64,000 bases of DNA from Mesorhizobium sp. ORS 3359 (lineage in GTDB: Bacteria; Pseudomonadota; Alphaproteobacteria; Rhizobiales; Rhizobiaceae): the NCBI GenBank assembly GCA_000824845.1, contig CCNC01000074.1:62001-126000 (forward strand), given 5' to 3'. The position numbers and the translations under genes were made by a program. The notes beneath the pieces were generated by a model. The model was not told where the DNA came from. It saw only the letters and a program-made list of their open reading frames with translations, and did no database searches. Within the stretch, counting starts at the first letter, position 1, and every line of letters starts with the position of its first letter. Shown piece after piece: positions 1 through 7,868 of this stretch.

Positions 1-2
1 TG

Positions 3-839
3 ATCACGCGCAGCGCCTATGTCGCCATCATCGCCGTTGGTGCGACATTCGTCATCTCCTCGGGCGGCCTGGACCTGTCCGTGGGTTCGATGGTGGCTTT
101 CATTGCCGGCATCACCATCATGTTCATGAACATGATGGCGCCGAGCCTCGGCCTCTGGGCCATTCCAGCTGGGATGGCGATCGCGGTCGTGACGGGGCTG
201 CTGTGCGGCCTGGCGAATGGCGTCATCGTCACCGTCGGCAAGATCGAGCCGTTCATCGCCACGCTCGGCACCATGGGCATCTTCCGGGCGCTCATCACCT
301 ACATGACCAACGGCGGCACCATCCCGATCGACAAGTCGCTGCGCGAGGCATACCGGCCGGTCTATTTCGGAACCCTGGGCGGGATCCCAATTCCCATCCT
401 GATCTCGGCGATCGTCGCGGTGCTTGGCGCTTTTGTCCTCTACAAGACCAAATATGGCCGCAGATGCGCCGCCGTCGGCGCCAACGAGGACGTGGCGCGC
501 TATTCAGGCATCTCGGTCATCAAAACACGCACCATTGCCTATGTCATCCAGGGAGCGTGCGTCGCCATCGCGGCCATCTGCTACGTGCCCAGGCTTGGCG
601 CCGCCACGCCCACCACAGGACAGCTCTGGGAGCTGCAGGTCATCACCGCCGTCGTTATCGGCGGAACGGCGCTGCGCGGCGGCAAGGGACGCATCTGGGG
701 CACGATCGCCGGCGCGGTGATCCTGGAACTGATCGCCAACCTGATGGTGCTCTCCGACTTCGTTTCCGAATACCTCGTCGCCGCGGTTCAGGGCGTCATC
801 ATCATCATCGCCATGCTCGTGCAGCGTTTCTCCAAATAA
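3..839 (+). CDS. Sugar-type ABC transporter permease, 5' end missing
   Basis: Inner-membrane subunit of an RbsC/BPD_transp_2 family importer; it would form the channel with a partner ATPase lying to the left of the window. The frame is open from the window edge, so the start is not visible. About 278 residues are present. The segment GGLDLSVGSMVAF near the visible N-terminus is the hallmark of ribose/xylose-type permeases, and hydrophobic segments alternate through the rest. The binding protein follows after 61 bases in the same direction, so the two belong to one operon. The family assignment is firm. The sugar cannot be read from the sequence. Confidence 0.9.
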   Translation: MTRSAYVAIIAVGATFVISSGGLDLSVGSMVAFIAGITIMFMNMMAPSLGLWAIPAGMAIAVVTGLLCGLANGVIVTVGKIEPFIATLGTMGIFRALITYMTNGGTIPIDKSLREAYRPVYFGTLGGIPIPILISAIVAVLGAFVLYKTKYGRRCAAVGANEDVARYSGISVIKTRTIAYVIQGACVAIAAICYVPRLGAATPTTGQLWELQVITAVVIGGTALRGGKGRIWGTIAGAVILELIANLMVLSDFVSEYLVAAVQGVIIIIAMLVQRFSK

Positions 840-900
840 TCCGTCTCGGGACCGGGCGGGTGCCTGTGTTTGATTGGTCCTCATCTCTGGGAGGTTTGTA

Positions 901-1851
901 ATGTTCAGTAGAAAATGGTTTGCGGCCGTGGCCGTCGGCGCGTTGATGGTCGCCGGCCAGGCGCTGGCGGCCGACAAGAAGGTGGTCGCGGTGTCAATCC
1001 CGGCGGCGGACCATGGCTGGACGGCTGGCGTGGTCTATCACGCCCAGGCCGCCGCCAAGGAAATCAACGCGGCCTTTCCCGATGTCGAGGTGGTGGTGAA
1101 GACCTCGCCGTCCGCGGCCGATCAGGTCAGCGCGCTGGAGGACCTTTCCGCCAGCCGCAAGCTCGATGCGTTGGTCATCCTGCCCTACACCTCGGAGGAG
1201 CTGACCCAGCCGGTCAAGGCGATCAAGGACATGGGCACCTTCATCACCGTCGTCGACCGCGGCCTAACCGATGCCTCGATCCAGGACCTGTACCTGGCCG
1301 GCGACAACATCGCGGTCGGCGCCAACACGGCGAAGTTCATGATCGACAAGCTCGGCGGCAAGGGCGACGTGGTCGTGCTGCGCGGCATCCCGACCGTGAT
1401 CGACGACGAGCGCATCAAGGGTTTCCAGGACACGATCAAGGGCACCGGCATCAAGGTGCTCGACATCCAATACGCCCATTGGAACAGCGACGAGGCGTTC
1501 AAGCTGATGCAGGATTACCTCGCCAAATATCCGCATATCGATGCCGTCTGGGCCAACGACGACGACATGCTTCTCGGCGTGCTCGAGGCGGTCAAGCAGT
1601 CGGGCCGCACCGACATCAAGCTGGCGCTTGGCGGCAACGGCATGAAGGACATAGTCAAGAAGGTGATCGACGGCGACGCCGTGACGCCCGTCGAGACGCC
1701 TTATCCGCCTTCGATGATCAAGACGGCCGTCTACATGACTGTGGCCAACCTGATTGGCCAGGCTCCGGTTCGCGGCCACGTCAAGCTCGATGCGCCGCTG
1801 ATCACCCAGGCCAATGCCAAGGAATACTACTTCCCGGATTCTCCGTTCTGA
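901..1851 (+). CDS. Periplasmic sugar-binding protein of ABC transporter
   Basis: Substrate-binding protein (Peripla_BP_4 / RbsB class) that delivers a sugar-like ligand to the permease encoded just upstream. 316 residues. The first 23 residues form a signal peptide (charged start FSRKW, hydrophobic core, cleavage after ALA). The mature part has the repeated two-lobe layout, with VVDRG near the hinge and a NDDD segment near residue 220, as in family members. I chose the ATG at 901 because GGGAGG lies about 7 bases upstream; an in-frame ATG at 874 would put extra residues ahead of the signal peptide. The ligand is unknown; the neighbouring dehydrogenase hints at a sugar acid or polyol. Confidence 0.9.
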   Translation: MFSRKWFAAVAVGALMVAGQALAADKKVVAVSIPAADHGWTAGVVYHAQAAAKEINAAFPDVEVVVKTSPSAADQVSALEDLSASRKLDALVILPYTSEELTQPVKAIKDMGTFITVVDRGLTDASIQDLYLAGDNIAVGANTAKFMIDKLGGKGDVVVLRGIPTVIDDERIKGFQDTIKGTGIKVLDIQYAHWNSDEAFKLMQDYLAKYPHIDAVWANDDDMLLGVLEAVKQSGRTDIKLALGGNGMKDIVKKVIDGDAVTPVETPYPPSMIKTAVYMTVANLIGQAPVRGHVKLDAPLITQANAKEYYFPDSPF

Positions 1852-1927
1852 CAATCGGCAAACCGAACTTTGCGACAGCCAGGGCGCGGCAGCGCCTTGG
1901 CATTCCCAAAAATCGAAAGGACAAGTC

Positions 1928-2521
1928 ATGCCAGCCAAGAAGATACTGATGCTGACCGGTGAGTTCACCGAGGAATACGAAATCTTTGTCTACCAGCAGG
2001 CGATGGAGGCCGTCGGTCACACCGTCCACGTCGTTTGCCCCGACAAGAATGCCGGCGAGGTGATCAAGACCTCGCTGCACGATTTCGAGGGCGACCAGAC
2101 CTATACCGAGAAGCTCGGCCATTATGCGCTGATCAACAAGACGTTCGCCGACGCGGAGAAGCAGCTCGATCAGTACGACGCCGTCTATTGCGCCGGCGGC
2201 CGCGGGCCGGAGTATATCCGCACCGACAAGCGCATTCAGGCGATGGTGCGTCATTTCCACGAAACGAAGAAACCGATCTTCACCATCTGCCACGGCGTGC
2301 AGATCCTGATCGCGGTCGATGGCGTCGTACGCGGCAAGAAGGTCGGTGCGCTGGCGGCCTGCGAGCCGGAAGTGACGCTCGCCGGCGGCACCTATATCGA
2401 CCTGTCTCCGACGGAGGCTTATGTCGACGGCACGATGGTTTCGGCCAAGGGCTGGACGGCTCTCGCCGCCTTCATCCGGGAATGCCTGAAAGTGCTCGGC
2501 ACGGAAATCCGGCACGGCTAG
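1928..2521 (+). CDS. DJ-1/PfpI family protein
   Basis: 197-residue member of the DJ-1/PfpI superfamily. The nucleophile elbow FTICHGVQIL places the conserved cysteine at residue 121 with histidine next to it, and the early GEFTEEYE segment carries the partner acidic residue. Family members include proteases, deglycases/glyoxalases and chaperones, so the exact reaction cannot be assigned. It starts 76 bases after the binding-protein gene and probably shares its transcript, which is unusual company for this family. The ATG at 1928 is preferred over an upstream in-frame ATG at 1814, which would overlap the previous gene and add an unconserved-looking leader. Confidence 0.85.
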   Translation: MPAKKILMLTGEFTEEYEIFVYQQAMEAVGHTVHVVCPDKNAGEVIKTSLHDFEGDQTYTEKLGHYALINKTFADAEKQLDQYDAVYCAGGRGPEYIRTDKRIQAMVRHFHETKKPIFTICHGVQILIAVDGVVRGKKVGALAACEPEVTLAGGTYIDLSPTEAYVDGTMVSAKGWTALAAFIRECLKVLGTEIRHG

Positions 2522-2845
2522 GACTTGGCCGAACCCAGAAAGACTTGGAGCGGGTGGCTGGTTCCGGAGGGAACGCGCACCGCTCCAAGTACCCAACGAT
2601 TGCAATCCTTCATCTGTCGAAGAGTGGCCATTCTTCGACAGCAGCGGAACCGGACTATCGAACCCTGGAATCTGGCCAGCCTTCCGGCCAACCAAATCGA
2701 TGCTTGACTCGTCGTCGTTCAGAGCCGACAGATTCTAGACACCTGCAGCAAATCTCTCGCTTGCGACCCGGATATGCCGTTTCACGCTGCTCCATCGCGT
2801 AACGGATTGGGGTAGCTGGAGACAGCTGCAGGGAAACGACGCCTC
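2522..2845. other. Intergenic stretch with a hairpin, no gene seen
   Basis: 324 bases between the PfpI-like gene and the dehydrogenase gene. It holds one perfect 10-bp hairpin (listed separately). A 60-codon frame at 2525-2707 has no recognisable product. The bases just before 2846 are expected to hold the promoter or ribosome site of the next gene, but no clear motif was found. Confidence 0.5.
2614..2641 (+). terminator. Hairpin after PfpI-like gene
   Basis: CTGTCGAAGA and TCTTCGACAG form a perfect 10-bp stem with an 8-base loop, 93 bases after the stop codon. No T-run follows, so it may be an RNA-stabilising or processing hairpin, not an intrinsic terminator. Confidence 0.4.
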
Positions 2846-4246
2846 ATGACATCGGCCAATATTCTGATCTGCGATTTTGTCGGCCTCCGGTTGGGGGCCG
2901 ATGGCAATCCCGACCACAGCGAGGTCAAGGCCTACATCGAAGCCAAGGGTGGCGTGTTCCACCAGACAGGCATCGCCAAGGCCGGCGCGCCTGACCCCGG
3001 CAAGCTGCATTTCTTCTACCAGCCGCAATTGAGCACGCGCGACGAATTGCTGGCCGAGGCCGGCGGCGGCCGCTACGACGCTGTCATCGCCGCCGCGACC
3101 TTCATTCCGGCAGAGACCAGGTTCCGGCTTGGCGGCGTTCGCATCGGAACCGGCACCGGGAATATGGGCTCGGCATCCTGGGGTGGAGGCAGCGGCGAAG
3201 GCGGTGAGGCGCCTTTGATGAATACGCCCGGCATCAACAGCTGCGCCACCGCGCAGATGGCCATGAAGGCGCTGCTGAAAGTCAGGCCGGATCTCCCCGT
3301 AGACAGGCTCAACGCGCTGGTCGCCGGCGGGCAGTTCGATACGGGAAAGGACTTGCGCCACTACCCCACCGAGAAGCTCGAAGGCAAAAGACTGGCGGTA
3401 ATCGGCTATGGCAATATCGGACGGGAATTCGCCAGGCTCGGCCAGGCCTTCGGCATGCGGGTCGTCATTCATGCGCGGCCTCGTCACCAAAAATGGATCG
3501 AGCTGGAAGGCTTCGACTACGCCGCAACCATGGAAGACGCGGCGCGCGGCGCCGACGCGCTTTCGGTCCATCTTGGCCTCGGTGCTTTCGATCCCGGCGC
3601 GCAACGATACGCCAATGCCGGATTGATTGGAGATGAAGTCCTCTCTCTGCTCAACCGCGGCGCCGTGCTTATCAACTATGATCGCGGCGAGCTGGTCGAT
3701 GTTGCAGCGCTGGAGCGCGCGCTGGCTTCAGGGCGCGTTTCCCATGCGGCGATCGATGCGGACCTGTTCAGGGACGGCGATACGCTTTCAGGCCCGATGC
3801 TGCCCTATCTCAAACTGGTCGAGGCCTATGGCCCGCGTCTGGAACTTCTTCCCCATGCCGCGGCCGACACCGATCATCCCTCTCGCGTCGCCGGCGCCAA
3901 GCAGGCGGTCGATCAGATCCATGCGGCCATCACCAGGCGTCAGGTCACCAATCTGAAAGGGTCGTTGCCTCCGGGTTTCGTCGATATGGGAGCGAAAGTC
4001 CCTCCCGGTATCGGCGGCATTACGCCCCGGCACCTCGCGGCACTCGCCGCGGACCAGGCGGTTGCCGCCGACTTGGCCGGTGCAGGCGCTGTCGTGGCCG
4101 GATTCTGGGAGCGTCTCCTCGCTGCGTCCGCGCAAGAACGGGACGCGCTGCTCTCTTCGGAAGGCGAAGTTTTCGCCGAGGCGGCGAACCGGCTCTCCAC
4201 CTTGCTGCGCAACCATCATCTTTCCGGGCCGTTCACGTCAAAATAA
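2846..4246 (+). CDS. D-isomer-specific 2-hydroxyacid dehydrogenase family protein
   Basis: NAD(P)-dependent oxidoreductase of the 2-hydroxyacid dehydrogenase fold. The Rossmann motif GYGNIG is at residues 187-192. Later come the conserved arginine and glutamate region (YDRGELVDV) and a histidine in LLPHAAADTD that would complete the catalytic triad. At 466 residues it is clearly longer than the usual 310-340, with an extra segment of about 100 residues at the C-terminus after the catalytic histidine. It follows the ABC transporter and PfpI-like genes in the same direction after a 324-base gap, so a role in oxidising or reducing the imported compound is a reasonable inference. The substrate is unknown. 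Confidence 0.8.
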   Translation: MTSANILICDFVGLRLGADGNPDHSEVKAYIEAKGGVFHQTGIAKAGAPDPGKLHFFYQPQLSTRDELLAEAGGGRYDAVIAAATFIPAETRFRLGGVRIGTGTGNMGSASWGGGSGEGGEAPLMNTPGINSCATAQMAMKALLKVRPDLPVDRLNALVAGGQFDTGKDLRHYPTEKLEGKRLAVIGYGNIGREFARLGQAFGMRVVIHARPRHQKWIELEGFDYAATMEDAARGADALSVHLGLGAFDPGAQRYANAGLIGDEVLSLLNRGAVLINYDRGELVDVAALERALASGRVSHAAIDADLFRDGDTLSGPMLPYLKLVEAYGPRLELLPHAAADTDHPSRVAGAKQAVDQIHAAITRRQVTNLKGSLPPGFVDMGAKVPPGIGGITPRHLAALAADQAVAADLAGAGAVVAGFWERLLAASAQERDALLSSEGEVFAEAANRLSTLLRNHHLSGPFTSK

Positions 4247-4253
4247 TCCCTAG

Positions 4254-4394
4254 GTTTCGCTCTCGGTCTCCAGCGAGCACCAGTTCGTCCCGGATGCGTT
4301 GCTGGCGCGCGACTCCGAAGGCGCCAGCGCTGCCATGCTGAGGCATCTGAGCACCGTCGAGCGCAACCTTCTGGGGAGGTACCGGTCCGGATGA
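4254..4394 (+). pseudogene. Remnant of a GntR-family (FCD) regulator, C-terminal tail only
   Basis: Eight bases after the dehydrogenase stop, an open frame with no start codon reads EHQFVPDALLARDSEGA and then AAMLRHLSTVERNLL, ending at TGA 4392-4394. This matches the last helix of FCD ligand-binding domains, where an H..I..AL..RD..GA...M..HL pattern is typical. The DNA-binding domain and most of the FCD domain are absent and a stop codon (TAG at 4251) blocks the frame upstream. The likely history is loss, by deletion, of the operon's own regulator. Identification rests on about 45 residues, so it is probable but not certain. Confidence 0.6.
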
Positions 4395-4771
4395 CGGAGC
4401 CCCGAGTCGACATTGCAAACGGATGTCACTATATAGCGCCTGCTCCGGCTCGGGCCGGGGCAGCGTTGACCGGGAAGCCGCGATACGGTTTGTGATGCAA
4501 ATGCGCTGTCGAAGTTAGAAAAAGGCAAGCAAAAACAACGACGACGGCCTTCTGTCGATCCCGGCCCATCATTCCATATTCTCAATGATCTGAACGTGCA
4601 CCTCGAACCCTTCCATTCCTGCGGCTTTGCGTCTCATGGGCAAGATGTCTTGTCCCATGGCCAAGATGCCTTGCCGGTCGGGGGCGACTCAGTTCGAATG
4701 GGGCATGCATCCTTTGCAGGGTGCGGACGTTCATGGCTACCAACCGGCTTTGCCGCCAGGGAAGAAGCAGT
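4395..4771. other. Intergenic stretch with a short tandem repeat
   Basis: 377 bases between the regulator remnant and the DUF768 gene. It contains an imperfect tandem pair of 21-mers at 4635-4676 (listed separately). No convincing coding frame, RNA gene or terminator was seen. Confidence 0.5.
4635..4676. repeat. Tandem pair of 21-bp units
   Basis: Copy one (4635-4655) begins CATGGGCAAGATG and copy two (4656-4676) begins CATGGCCAAGATG; they differ at 4 of 21 positions. Each unit is itself roughly palindromic (GGCAAG...CTTGCC). Function unknown; about 100 bases upstream of the DUF768 start, so a regulatory site is possible. Confidence 0.4.
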
Positions 4772-5023
4772 ATGAGTGAACATGCGATCGAGTTCTTGCG
4801 CGGATGGATTGGGGAGAAAGTCCAATGCCAGCATTCGCCGATCCAGATCGAGCAGGCCGAGACTCTCGCCAAGGAGTGCTGCGCCAAGGCGGCCGAGGCA
4901 GGCATTCTCCTCGAGGACATCCAGGAAGAGGTCGGCGACATCCAGGAACTGATCGCGTCGCGCCTCGAGGAGGCCGCCGAAGAGGGCAACAGCGAAGCAA
5001 GGCCCGACAAGCCGGCGGAGTGA
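4772..5023 (+). CDS. DUF768 family small protein
   Basis: 83-residue acidic protein of unknown function. The pattern A-I-E-F-L..W near the start followed by AETLAKECCAKAAEAGI and LEDIQEEVGDI fits DUF768, a family found mainly in Mesorhizobium and relatives, usually in many paralogous copies. No signal peptide or membrane segment. The ATG at 4772 is preceded by AGGGAAG at a good distance; an upstream in-frame ATG at 4721 would add an unrelated basic leader. The C-terminus is rich in glutamate. It is an isolated gene; its convergent neighbour starts from the other side of a 34-base gap. It supports the Mesorhizobium assignment. Confidence 0.75.
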   Translation: MSEHAIEFLRGWIGEKVQCQHSPIQIEQAETLAKECCAKAAEAGILLEDIQEEVGDIQELIASRLEEAAEEGNSEARPDKPAE

Positions 5024-5057
5024 AAATGCCCGTGCCGGCGCGGGCAGACGGTATTTC

Positions 5058-6176
5058 TTAGCCGAATTTCTCCTTCAGCCAGTCCTTCGGCAGCGCCGGC
5101 ACGAAATTGCCGTCGCGTCCCGTCATGTCCTCATTGGCGACCAATGCGTTGAGGATCGCCTCCTCGACGCCTTGTACGACAGCGTCGAAGAACGGATCGA
5201 TGTCGACGTCGGGGATGAACTCCGCCCGTCCGATGCGCCCGGAAGCGCCAAGCGCCGCTTCCGGATTGGCGGTCGAGAACGCCAGAAAGATATCGCCCGA
5301 ACTGTGATAGCCATAGCCGCCGGTCATGGCGATGCCGAGCGGCACGCGCCGGGCGAGCCGCTTCATCTGATGCGGCAGGAACGGCGCGTCGGTGGCGACC
5401 ACGGCGATGATCGAACCCTTTTCGGCGCGCGCCGTCGCCTCGCGGATCGCCGGCTCGACAAGCCCCTGCCCGATGCGCCGGCCGCGAACGGTGAAATTGT
5501 GCCTCTTGCCGAAATTCGACTGCACGAAGACACCCAGCGTGTAGCGCTTGTCTTGCCATTCGACGATGCGCGAGGCGGTGCCGGATCCAGCCTTGAAGCC
5601 GAAGGTGATCATGCCGGTGCCGCCGCCGACGCTGCCTTCCTCGATCGCGCCGCCGCCGGCCTTGTCGAGCGCGGCGATGACATGCTCCACGCTCACATGA
5701 TGGCCGTTGATGTCGTTGAGGAAGCCGTCATAGGTCTCGGCCGCCACCGGCAGGCCCCAGCCTGTGTCGAGCGCGGCCGGCAGCACCTTGTGCATCCAGC
5801 GCAGCGTGGCGTCGCGGGTGACGCCGCAGGAATGCGTGTTGGTGAGGGTGACCGGGAAGTTGAAGGCGCCGGTCTCCTCGATGATATGCGTGCCCGTCAG
5901 CTCGCCATTGCCGTTCTGGCTGAACACGCCGGCGAAAACCGGCGTTGCGAGTTCCTGAACCGGCCTCGGCAGGATCGCGGTGACGCCGGTGCGCACCGGT
6001 CCGTTGCCGACACGCAGCGGACCGTCGCCGGAAATCAGCGTTGTGTAGCCCACCGACACGCCTGGAACGTCGGTGATGGCGTTGCAACGGCCCGGCGTGC
6101 CGTCGAGCGCGATGCCGAAGAAGCGCAGGCGCGGTTTGCCGGAAGGCGTGCGAAGATGCGGGTCGTGGCTGCTCAT
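5058..6176 (-). CDS. P1/S58 family peptidase (DmpA-like aminopeptidase)
   Basis: Self-processing N-terminal nucleophile peptidase related to DmpA (L-aminopeptidase/D-esterase) and beta-peptidyl aminopeptidases. 372 residues against 375 for DmpA. Family landmarks are present: DVPGVSVGYTT near residue 37, TNTHSCGVTRDA near 112, GSVGGGTGM at 181-189, and EKGSII near 252. By comparison with DmpA, Gly254-Ser255 should be the autocleavage site and Ser255 the nucleophile of the beta chain. SSGDIFLAFSTAN near residue 292 supplies the second conserved serine. The gene ends 7 bases before the xseA stop region on the same strand, so the two are probably cotranscribed, with this gene downstream of xseA. 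Confidence 0.88.
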   Translation of the reverse strand: MSSHDPHLRTPSGKPRLRFFGIALDGTPGRCNAITDVPGVSVGYTTLISGDGPLRVGNGPVRTGVTAILPRPVQELATPVFAGVFSQNGNGELTGTHIIEETGAFNFPVTLTNTHSCGVTRDATLRWMHKVLPAALDTGWGLPVAAETYDGFLNDINGHHVSVEHVIAALDKAGGGAIEEGSVGGGTGMITFGFKAGSGTASRIVEWQDKRYTLGVFVQSNFGKRHNFTVRGRRIGQGLVEPAIREATARAEKGSIIAVVATDAPFLPHQMKRLARRVPLGIAMTGGYGYHSSGDIFLAFSTANPEAALGASGRIGRAEFIPDVDIDPFFDAVVQGVEEAILNALVANEDMTGRDGNFVPALPKDWLKEKFG

Positions 6177-6183
6177 GCGGTCC

Positions 6184-7749
6184 TCAGAACAACGAGCCCT
6201 GATTGCCCGGCTCCTTGGCCTTGGCGGGCGGCTTCGCGGCCAGCTTCGGCCGCGCGCCGCCGCTGGTGGCGATGGCCTCGGCAGTGCCGTCGGCGAATTC
6301 AAGCTGCAGCGCCACGCCCGGCGCCAGTTCCGCGACCCGCTTGATGACGGCGCCCTCGGCGTCCTTGACCAGCGCGAAGCCGCGCGCCAGCACGGCCTTG
6401 TGCGACAGCGTCGCAAGCAGCCGGTCGGCCTGTGTCAGCGCCGCGCGCAGCCGGTCGAGCCGCCGCGCCAGCGCCTGGTCCTGCCTGCGCGACAGTCCGG
6501 CCAAGGCATCGGCCTGCAACTTCTGCCGCCGGACGATCGGCGCCGGCGACAGGCGCGTCGAATTGCGCTGGAAGCGCTGGCGCCGCTCGCGCACGATGGC
6601 GAAGAACGCCGCCCGCGCTCGCGCCATATCCCGACCGGTCAGCGTGCGCGCTTCCTTCAGGCGTCGCGACAGGGTCGCCGGCGTCAGCCGTTGCCGCTCG
6701 AGCGTCGCCCGCTTGCGCTCGATATTCACTGTCAGCCCGCGGCCGAGGCGGCTGGTCGCATCGTCGAAACGGCGGCGCGGCAGCGCCAGCAACTGGTCGG
6801 GCGAGGGGAGCGCGCGCGCCACCGCGCGCACCGCCTGGCGTTTGCGCTCCAGATGCCGCGAAGCGCAGGCATTGAGCCGCGCGCCAAGGCTGGCCAAGGT
6901 AGCCTCCAGGTCCGCCCTGACCGGCACGGCGATCTCGGCCGCGCCCGTCGGCGTTGGCGCGCGCATGTCAGCAACAAAGTCGATCAGAGTCGTGTCGGTC
7001 TCGTGCCCGACGGCCGAGATCACCGGGATACTCGAGGCGGCGACGGCCCGCGCCAACCCTTCGTCGTTGAAGCCCCAGAGGTCTTCGAGGCTGCCGCCGC
7101 CGCGCGCCACGATCAAAACGTCGGGCTGGCGGATAGGCCCGTCCCAGGTCAGCGCGTTGAAGCCGTTGACCGCCGCGGTGACTTCCTTGGCCGTCGTCTC
7201 GCCCTGGACCCGCACCGGCCAGACCAGCACATGGAGCGGGAACCGGTCCTTGATGCGATGGATGATGTCGCGGATCACCGAGCCGGTCGGCGAGGTGACG
7301 ACGCCGATGACCTTGGGCATGAAGGGCAGCCGCCGCTTGCGGCCGGCGTCGAACAGGCCTTCGGCCTGCAGCCGGCGCCTGCGCTCTTCGAGCAGCGCCA
7401 TCAGCGCGCCGGCGCCGGCCGGCTCAAGATTGTCGATGACGATCTGGTAGTTGGATTTGCCGGGATAGGTCGTCAGCCGGCCGCTGGCGATCACCTCCAT
7501 GCCTTCCTCGGGGCGGAATTTCAGGCGCGCCATGGTGGTCTTCCAGACCACGGCATCGATCCGCGCCCGGTCGTCCTTCAGCGCGAAGTAAGCATGGCCG
7601 GACGAATGCGGGCCGCGATAGCCGGAAATCTCGCCGCGCACCCGCACATTGCCGAAGGCGTCCTCGACGGTGCGCTTCAGCGCGCCGGAAATCTCGCTCA
7701 CCGTGTATTCGGTGGCGTTGCTGCGTGATTCGGTTGCTGTTTCACTCAT
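6184..7749 (-). CDS. xseA: Exodeoxyribonuclease VII large subunit
   Basis: Large subunit of exonuclease VII, which degrades single-stranded DNA into oligonucleotides and acts in mismatch and damage repair with the small XseB subunits. 521 residues. The N-terminal OB-fold reads [16 protein letters not shown] and then [17 protein letters not shown]. The catalytic domain carries [25 protein letters not shown] and [11 protein letters not shown], all standard family motifs. A long arginine-rich coiled region follows, and the C-terminal tail is proline/lysine rich. The start ATG at 7749 gives the usual N-terminus. xseB is not nearby, which is normal in alphaproteobacteria. Confidence 0.97.
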   Translation of the reverse strand: MSETATESRSNATEYTVSEISGALKRTVEDAFGNVRVRGEISGYRGPHSSGHAYFALKDDRARIDAVVWKTTMARLKFRPEEGMEVIASGRLTTYPGKSNYQIVIDNLEPAGAGALMALLEERRRRLQAEGLFDAGRKRRLPFMPKVIGVVTSPTGSVIRDIIHRIKDRFPLHVLVWPVRVQGETTAKEVTAAVNGFNALTWDGPIRQPDVLIVARGGGSLEDLWGFNDEGLARAVAASSIPVISAVGHETDTTLIDFVADMRAPTPTGAAEIAVPVRADLEATLASLGARLNACASRHLERKRQAVRAVARALPSPDQLLALPRRRFDDATSRLGRGLTVNIERKRATLERQRLTPATLSRRLKEARTLTGRDMARARAAFFAIVRERRQRFQRNSTRLSPAPIVRRQKLQADALAGLSRRQDQALARRLDRLRAALTQADRLLATLSHKAVLARGFALVKDAEGAVIKRVAELAPGVALQLEFADGTAEAIATSGGARPKLAAKPPAKAKEPGNQGSLF

Positions 7750-7868
7750 TTGGCGATTGGGGAACGCTTATCGGCCCGCGTCAAGCACGGAGAAAACCTG
7801 CTAATATTATAACGTGATTTTAAGCCCGATTTGATTTGACAGGCGGCAGGAGAGCCGGCCCGGAACGC

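Noticed and set aside
2525..2707. 60-codon frame after the PfpI-like gene
   Set aside because: It reads through a hairpin, has no ribosome site and no family resemblance.
5172..6344. Long plus-strand frame opposite the DmpA-like peptidase
   Set aside because: It is the antisense shadow of a well-supported gene, common in high-GC DNA.
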